Of a DNA stretch of 9,711 nt, positions 6,065 to 9,711 are shown in pieces. The stretch lies in contig DXLY01000024.1 of assembly GCA_019414465.1 (NCBI GenBank), positions 12,477 to 22,187 on the forward strand, read 5' to 3'. Position 1 is the stretch's first letter. The number at the start of each line of letters is the position of its first letter. The notes beneath the pieces were generated by a model that saw only the letters and a list, made by a program, of their open reading frames with translations, searched no databases and was not told the DNA's origin. The stretch is from Collinsella sp. GTDB taxonomy: Bacteria; Actinomycetota; Coriobacteriia; Coriobacteriales; Coriobacteriaceae. Position numbers and translations under genes: made by a program.

Positions 6065-6403
6065 CTACCTACGGCGCTCGCCCTCGAGCGTGCGGTCAAA
6101 CGCCCAGACCCACCAACGCATCACGTGTGCCTGCGAGCCGTCTGCCCGCTCGCACGTCTGGTCCTCCAAATACAACTCGGTCGCGTGCCCGCCAAAACGC
6201 ACCTTATATGTTGCCGTACGGATGCCGTGGACCATCAGGCCAAACCCGGTGGTCGAGATAATTTCGTCGATCGTAAAACAACGGCCGTCGACCCAGCAGA
6301 CGGTGACCGGCACGACCTGTCCGCCCGCGAGGATGCGAGCCACGACGTCCACATACTGCTTGTGCACGCGTCGAGTTTTGCCATCTGTCTGTCGATATTC
6401 CAT
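6065..6403 (-). CDS. Hypothetical protein, 112 aa, probably leaderless
   Basis: I do not recognise this protein. It has 112 residues, is basic at both ends and has no membrane segment. The middle reads as a small beta-rich domain: VVPVTVCWVDGRCFTIDEII (30-49), then TATYKVRF (63-70), then TELYLED (75-81), then a Trp-rich strand HVMRWWVWAF (93-102). It somewhat recalls DUF6504-like small domains but I cannot confirm that. The frame is open further upstream (to 6580), but ATG 6403 is chosen because GATAAT lies exactly 7 bases before it and TTTACA a further 18 bases upstream, placing the transcript start at the A of the start codon. In-frame ATGs at 6415 and 6427 would lie in the promoter. A terminator follows the gene at 6018-5995. 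Confidence 0.68.
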   Translation of the reverse strand: MEYRQTDGKTRRVHKQYVDVVARILAGGQVVPVTVCWVDGRCFTIDEIISTTGFGLMVHGIRTATYKVRFGGHATELYLEDQTCERADGSQAHVMRWWVWAFDRTLEGERRR

Positions 6404-6410
6404 ACTTCCC

Positions 6411-6440
6411 ATTATCGAACGCATGTTTGAATATTGTAAA
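6411..6440 (-). promoter_or_regulatory. Promoter of the 112-aa gene
   Basis: On the minus strand TTTACA (6440-6435) and GATAAT (6416-6411) each differ from consensus at one position, with an 18-base spacer. The seven bases GGGAAGT separate the -10 from ATG 6403, so transcription should begin at or next to the start codon. Confidence 0.65.
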
Positions 6441-6590
6441 GCGAACAGACTGTGGTTTTGGAATGTCGGAGCGAACGCGCGTGTCCGCATGGCGTGATAG
6501 CAAAAAGAACACCCACGGTCAACAGGGCTAATATTCAATTTTAGTGCCAAAAAATTACTTCTCCCATCAGAACTCGGCAAAGAAACCCGC

Positions 6591-6622
6591 AGGAGGTGAT
6601 ACGATTTATCATGTTTTTGTAA
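6591..6622 (+). other. Strong orphan Shine-Dalgarno with a three-codon ORF in the pit leader
   Basis: AGGAGGTGAT (6591-6600) is a near-perfect match to the 16S anti-Shine-Dalgarno, far stronger than anything at the pit start. The first ATG behind it (6611) opens Met-Phe-Leu-stop, ending at 6622, 30 bases before the pit start. Spacing from GGAGG to this ATG is about 14 bases, longer than ideal. It could be a minimal leader ORF, a ribosome standby site or chance. The rest of the 249-base gap (6404-6652) holds the minus-strand promoter and no convincing plus-strand promoter. Confidence 0.35.
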
Positions 6623-6652
6623 CGTGTCTGCAAACTTCGAGAAAGCCCATAT

Positions 6653-7702
6653 ATGGACGTAACGTTCTCAACCTTCCTCGGCCAAATTGTGTCGAACCCA
6701 GTCCTTGCCGTCACCGTGATCCTCGCGTTGGGCGCCATCTTCGTCAATGGGTGGACCGACGCGCCCAACGCCATCGCGACCTGTGTCACTACGCGTTGCA
6801 TGCCCGCCCGCGCCGCCATTCTCATGAGCGCCGCATTCAACTTCCTCGGCGTGCTCATCATGACGCACTTTAACGCGAGCGTCGCCAACACCATCTCACA
6901 TATCGTCGACTTTGGCGGAAACAGCACCATGGCGCTCGCCTGCCTATGCGCGGCCCTGTTCTCCATCGTCGTCTACGGCGCCACAGCGTCGCGTTTTGGC
7001 ATCCCCACCTCGCAAAGCCACAGCCTTATCGCCGGCCTGACCGGTGCCGCCATCGCCCTCGGCGGTGCGAGCAGCGTCAACGTCCACGAGTGGATGAAGG
7101 TCATCTACGGCCTGGCGCTCTCCATCGGCCTGGGCTTTGTCATGGGCTGGGTTCTGTGCAAGCTCGTCTCGATCCTTTTCGCCGCCGCCAACAGGCGACG
7201 TGCCAATGTCTTCTTTAAATACGCTCAGATCGCGAGCGCCGCGGCCATGAGCTTTATGCACGGCGCGCAGGATGGACAGAAGTTCATCGGCGTGCTCTTT
7301 TTAGGCGTGGCCTTCGCCAACGGCCAGACGAGCATCGGCGATGCCGGCATCCCCATCTGGATTATGCTGCTGTGCTCGGCCACTATGGGTATCGGCACCA
7401 GCGTAGGCGGCGAGCGCATCATCAAGTCCGTCGGCCAGAGCATGGTCAAGCTCGAGAAGTACCAGGGCTTCTCTGCCGACCTCGCAGGCGCCGCGAACTT
7501 GCTGCTTGCCACCCTTACCGGCATCCCCGTGTCCTCCACGCACATCAAAACCTGCGCCATCATGGGCGTCGGCGCCGTCAAGCGCCTTTCGGCCATCAAC
7601 TTCGGCGTGGTCAAGGACATGATGTTCACCTGGTTCTTCACCTTCCCCGCCTGCGGACTCATCAGCTTTGTCATGGCCAAGCTGTTCATGATGTTCATCT
7701 AG
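6653..7702 (+). CDS. PiT-family inorganic phosphate transporter
   Basis: A 349-residue polytopic membrane protein of the PiT (PF01384) family, which imports phosphate, often as a metal-phosphate complex, coupled to H+ or Na+. Both inverted family repeats are visible. The N-terminal half has NGWTDAPNA (32-40) and GIPTSQSHSLIAG (116-128). The C-terminal half has HGAQDGQK (203-210) and GIPVSSTHIKT (290-300). The usual second motif is HG-x-N-D-A-Q-K; here Asn is replaced by Gln206, while Asp207 is kept. The length fits the short bacterial PiT type. The ATG at 6653 is the only good start after an in-frame stop at 6620, but its ribosome binding site (GAGAAAG) is weak. A DUF47 gene follows after 67 bases without a terminator, as in many PiT operons. 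Confidence 0.93.
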   Translation: MDVTFSTFLGQIVSNPVLAVTVILALGAIFVNGWTDAPNAIATCVTTRCMPARAAILMSAAFNFLGVLIMTHFNASVANTISHIVDFGGNSTMALACLCAALFSIVVYGATASRFGIPTSQSHSLIAGLTGAAIALGGASSVNVHEWMKVIYGLALSIGLGFVMGWVLCKLVSILFAAANRRRANVFFKYAQIASAAAMSFMHGAQDGQKFIGVLFLGVAFANGQTSIGDAGIPIWIMLLCSATMGIGTSVGGERIIKSVGQSMVKLEKYQGFSADLAGAANLLLATLTGIPVSSTHIKTCAIMGVGAVKRLSAINFGVVKDMMFTWFFTFPACGLISFVMAKLFMMFI

Positions 7703-7769
7703 TCAAACCGAGCGTCCATCCGGACCGTAATACTTCGCCCACCCGTCTTCGCCTCGAAAGGACCCACTC

Positions 7770-8393
7770 ATGGCAAAGAAACCCGATTCGTTCTACTTTG
7801 ACAATTACGTCGCCTGCGCCGACCTTGCTGTCCAGGCCGCAGAGTTGCTCATCAAGATTTTTGAGAACTTTGATCCCGCGCAAATCCACGACATGCTCGA
7901 GGAGATGCATGCGATTGAGCATGCGGCCGACAAGAAGCACCATGAGCTCGAGGATGCCCTGCTCACTGCCTTTATCACCCCGCTTGAGCGCGAGGATCTG
8001 GACCTGATGAGTTGCGCGCTCGACACCGTGCTCGACCGCATCGAGGGCGTCGTGCAGCGCGTCTACTTCACCAACATCCAGAGCATCCATCCCGACGCCA
8101 TCGTCATCGCCCACAAGGTGACTGACGCCTGCCGCGCCATGAAAGACCTGATGGTCGAGCTGCCCAACTACCGCAAGTCCAAGACCCTGCGCGAACTCGT
8201 CATCCAGATCAACACCATCGAGTCCGAAGCCGACGAGCTCTATATCAACGCCATGCGCAACCTGCACGTTAACGGCAAGGACCCGCTCGAGGTCATCGCC
8301 TGGCGTGACGTGTACGCCTTCCTGGAGTACTGCGCTGACTGCTGTGAGAATGTGGCCGATGTTGTGGATTCGATTGTCATGAAGAACAGTTAA
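7770..8393 (+). CDS. DUF47 family (PhoU-like) PiT accessory protein
   Basis: A 207-residue all-helical cytosolic protein of the DUF47/PhoU-like family (PF01865), typically encoded beside PiT transporters and thought to regulate phosphate uptake. It has the expected three-helix-bundle duplication with the acidic ExxxD motif in both halves: E50-H-A-A-D54 and E151-S-E-A-D155. A further acidic cluster is EYCADCCENVAD (186-197). In PhoU-type proteins these residues bind metal clusters. The start has AAAGGA about 8 bases upstream. It lies 67 bases after the PiT gene on the same strand, with no terminator or clear promoter between, so co-transcription is likely. A very large hairpin begins directly after the stop codon and is the only visible transcript end. 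Confidence 0.93.
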   Translation: MAKKPDSFYFDNYVACADLAVQAAELLIKIFENFDPAQIHDMLEEMHAIEHAADKKHHELEDALLTAFITPLEREDLDLMSCALDTVLDRIEGVVQRVYFTNIQSIHPDAIVIAHKVTDACRAMKDLMVELPNYRKSKTLRELVIQINTIESEADELYINAMRNLHVNGKDPLEVIAWRDVYAFLEYCADCCENVADVVDSIVMKNS

Positions 8394-8394
8394 T

Positions 8395-8513
8395 TGGGGG
8401 TACGTGTCCCGGCGGTCGCGGGCCCGGCCACTAATAACCTTTTTCACTCCGGCTGCAAGCAGAGTCGTTCAAAAGGTTATTAGTGGCCGGGCCCGCTCCC
8501 TTACGTACCACCA
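8395..8513. repeat. Large palindrome after the DUF47 gene
   Basis: The inner arms, 8418-8443 and 8471-8496, are perfect reverse complements over 26 bases. The 27-base loop itself contains CTGC-AA-GCAG. Outer arms TGGGGGTACGT (8395-8405) and ACGTACCACCA (8503-8513) pair with one mismatch, separated from the inner arms by 12 and 6 unpaired bases. The element starts 2 bases after the DUF47 stop codon. There is no U-tract after the 3' arm. It is too perfect for a common terminator and looks like an interspersed palindromic element (REP or MITE-like) that may also end or stabilise the pit-DUF47 transcript. Confidence 0.85.
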
Positions 8514-8679
8514 TTGGGAACTTTGGCTGATAGTTATAGCGCAATGGGGGTTTGGCTGAAGGGACCTTTGGTATCCGTTCGGACACTTTGGCCCTCGATG
8601 AGCGTTTGGCTGATTGCTGCTTTGGGTACTGTTTGGGTTACTTTGGGTTTGTTTGATTTTTAATTGTTGGAGGGCTTGT
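8514..8679. other. T/G-rich spacer with repeated TTTGG units
   Basis: No gene is supported here. The + strand is strongly enriched in T and G and poor in C, unlike the rest of the window. TTTGGCTGA occurs three times (8522, 8551, 8605), and the core TTTGG a further five times (8567, 8587, 8621, 8632, 8642). A TTTAAT at 8659-8664 could be a -10 for the nitroreductase gene but has no good -35. Confidence 0.6.
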
Positions 8680-9210
8680 ATGTCTTATTTGGATCTGGCT
8701 CGGGGTCGGTATTCTTGTCGTGAATTTCAGGATCGTTCTGTTGAGCAAGCTGTTGTGGATGCCATTGTTGAGGCTGGGCGTATTGCTCCTTCTGCTTGTA
8801 ATAATCATCCGACCCGCGTGATGGTGCTTGATACTCCGGAGTTGTTGGAGAAGGCTGCTGCTTGTCAGCCGCGCTTTGCTCGTGATGGATCTATCTTTGG
8901 AGCTCCGCTTATCTTTCTTATTTGCAGCGTTACCGATGATGCTTGGGTGCGCCCGTATGATCAGATGAACTCGAGTGCCATCGATACTTCGATCGTCTGC
9001 GATCAGATGATGATGGAGGCCACCGAGCAGGGCCTGGGAACGTGCTGGGTATGCCATTTTAAGCCTGGGGTGGCACAGGAGCAGTTCAATCTGCCCAAGG
9101 GCGTCTATCCCTATCACATGCTCGTCTGTGGATATCCTGCCGACCACATCGCCGATCCCGAGCATCGCGAGGCCCGTACCATTCCCCTCTCCGACTTCCT
9201 CCTCAAGTAG
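8680..9210 (+). CDS. Nitroreductase family protein (FMN-dependent oxidoreductase)
   Basis: A 176-residue member of the nitroreductase fold, flavin enzymes that reduce nitro groups, quinones or other acceptors with NAD(P)H; the physiological substrate is unknown. RYSCREF (10-16) supplies the usual FMN-phosphate-binding Arg/Ser/Arg. SACNNHPTRVMVL (38-50) is the second flavin block. DTSIVCDQMMMEATEQGLGT (102-121) is the long dimer helix, followed by CWV. The short length fits the compact subgroup found in anaerobes. ATG 8680 is chosen because GGAGGG lies 5 bases upstream; the frame extends to 8614 through repetitive T/G-rich sequence. Codon usage is odd: of twelve Ala codons in the first 90 residues eleven are GCT, while the six later ones are five GCC and one GCA. 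This suggests mosaic origin or local mutation bias. Confidence 0.9.
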   Translation: MSYLDLARGRYSCREFQDRSVEQAVVDAIVEAGRIAPSACNNHPTRVMVLDTPELLEKAAACQPRFARDGSIFGAPLIFLICSVTDDAWVRPYDQMNSSAIDTSIVCDQMMMEATEQGLGTCWVCHFKPGVAQEQFNLPKGVYPYHMLVCGYPADHIADPEHREARTIPLSDFLLK

Positions 9211-9236
9211 GTTTTGGGACATGCCTTAAAACCTAC
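9207..9236. repeat. Inverted repeat over the nitroreductase stop codon
   Basis: GTAGGTTTT (9207-9215) and AAAACCTAC (9228-9236) are perfect 9-bp complements with a 12-base loop. The TAG stop codon lies in the left arm. No U-tract follows, so it is not a standard terminator; a true terminator comes 22 bases later. It may protect the mRNA 3' end. Confidence 0.5.
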
Positions 9237-9257
9237 CCTTGACCGCTCACCCGTTCG

Positions 9258-9295
9258 CCGAGTTCTGCGCCATTATGTGCAGGGCTCGGTTTTTT
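9258..9295 (+). terminator. Rho-independent terminator of the nitroreductase gene
   Basis: CCGAGTTCTGC (9258-9268) pairs with GCAGGGCTCGG (9279-9289) over 11 bp with two central T-G pairs and a ten-base loop, followed by six T residues. It is canonical and correctly oriented, 48 bases after the stop codon. Confidence 0.93.
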
Positions 9296-9320
9296 ATGTT
9301 ACGCACTCCGGCACAGTCAT

Positions 9321-9350
9321 AAAAAAGGACCCGCAAGCTGCGGGTCCTTT
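9321..9350 (-). terminator. Rho-independent terminator of the DivIVA-like gene
   Basis: AAAGGACCCGC (9324-9334) and GCGGGTCCTTT (9340-9350) form a perfect 11-bp stem with a five-base loop. On the minus strand the stem ends in a run of six T residues (9326-9321), so it ends the gene that stops at 9377. On the plus strand only TTTCT follows, giving possible weak bidirectional action. Confidence 0.92.
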
Positions 9351-9376
9351 CTAGGCACTAAATTGTAGGCCGAATG

Positions 9377-9711
9377 TTAGTCCAGGTCGTCGGCAGCAAA
9401 GTTGTCGATCGGGGCGAAGGGATCGGCCACGGGGACAACCGGGTCAGCGACGGGCAGCGGCTCGGCGGGAACAGTCACTGCAGGAGAAGCGGCAGAACCG
9501 ACCGGCGTGGAAGCCATCAGATCGGCCGGGAAGGAATTCTGGGCATCGTCCATGAAGTGCTGGATGAGCTTGAGATACTCTGCCTTGAACTCCTCACGGG
9601 AAGCCTTGAGACGATCGATCTCCTCGAGCTCGGCCTGCTTCTCGGTCAGAGCCTGGCGGATAACCTCGCGGGCCTTGGCGTCAGCCTCGTTGCGGATACG
9701 CTCAGCGTTCT
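9377..9711 (-). CDS. DivIVA-like coiled-coil protein, C-terminal part (partial)
   Basis: The minus-strand frame is open from the window edge to a TAA at 9379-9377, giving 110 complete codons. The first 65 residues are a heptad-like coiled coil rich in Glu, Ala, Arg and Lys, starting NAERIRNEADAKAREVIRQA and including LKASREEFKAEYLKLIQHF. That pattern (alanine/glutamate coiled coil, then a basic 'R-E-E-F-x-x-x-Y' helix) is typical of DivIVA C-termini, polar scaffolds that recruit cell division and wall-growth proteins in Gram-positive bacteria. The last 45 residues are a Pro/Val/Ala-rich linker ending in the acidic FAADDLD. The N-terminal membrane-binding domain lies outside the window, so SepIVA-like or other coiled-coil proteins cannot be excluded. 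It is convergent with the nitroreductase gene and has its own terminator. Confidence 0.75.
   Translation of the reverse strand, partial: NAERIRNEADAKAREVIRQALTEKQAELEEIDRLKASREEFKAEYLKLIQHFMDDAQNSFPADLMASTPVGSAASPAVTVPAEPLPVADPVVPVADPFAPIDNFAADDLD

Noticed and set aside
6404..6580. N-terminal extension of the 112-aa protein to 171 aa
   Set aside because: The extension crosses a good promoter, has no ribosome binding site and has no codon character like the rest of the protein.
7695..8447. Minus-strand open frame of 250 codons opposite the DUF47 gene
   Set aside because: It is a high-GC antisense shadow; the plus strand encodes the recognised DUF47 protein, and the frame runs into the palindrome.
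8395..8513. CRISPR array or insertion sequence at the palindrome
   Set aside because: There are only two arms in inverted orientation, no regular direct repeats with spacers, no transposase and no clear target duplication.
8614..8679. Upstream extension of the nitroreductase by 22 hydrophobic residues (possible signal peptide)
   Set aside because: The hydrophobicity comes from repeated TTTGG sequence, and GGAGGG sits 5 bases before the internal ATG at 8680. Nitroreductases are cytosolic and usually begin just before the R-x-S-x-R motif.

Overview
The window is high-GC, densely coding bacterial DNA. It most resembles a member of the Coriobacteriia (Actinomycetota), probably Collinsella or a close relative. 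This rests on the gene set (short-form ThiC, DivIVA-like protein, PiT plus DUF47 pair, TIGR02452/PARG-like protein), C/G-ending codons, GGAGG-type ribosome binding sites and one apparently leaderless gene. The genus is an inference, not a database result.

Layout. (1) 1-686: the 3' end of a YaaA/DUF328 gene (+), convergent with a small single-pass membrane protein of unknown function (-). (2) 737-3256: a thiamin pyrimidine module. A TPP riboswitch (759-853) whose 3' end carries the ribosome binding site controls thiC. After a hairpin and a separate -10 element comes thiD. Together they make HMP-PP; the thiazole and coupling genes are not here. (3) 3266-6440, all on the minus strand: an SGNH esterase of the MsAcT type, a PARG-like protein with an Ala/Glu-rich insert and a changed catalytic motif (QEA instead of QEE), a Bax-inhibitor-1 membrane protein and a 112-aa orphan with a promoter placed for leaderless translation. 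Intrinsic terminators end three of these genes. Two of those terminators sit almost on top of the next gene's ribosome binding site. (4) 6653-8393: a PiT phosphate transporter and its DUF47/PhoU-like partner, probably one operon. (5) 8394-9236: a large near-perfect palindrome, a T/G-rich spacer with repeated TTTGG units and a nitroreductase gene whose first half has quite different codon usage from its second half. (6) 9258-9711: two terminators back to back and the C-terminal part of a DivIVA-like coiled-coil protein (-).

Most of the window is ordinary metabolic and housekeeping sequence, and I see no clear new multi-gene system. The points most worth a second look are the QEA change in the PARG-like protein, the palindrome and codon-usage break at 8395-8960, and the terminator-like hairpin in the leader of the BI-1 gene.
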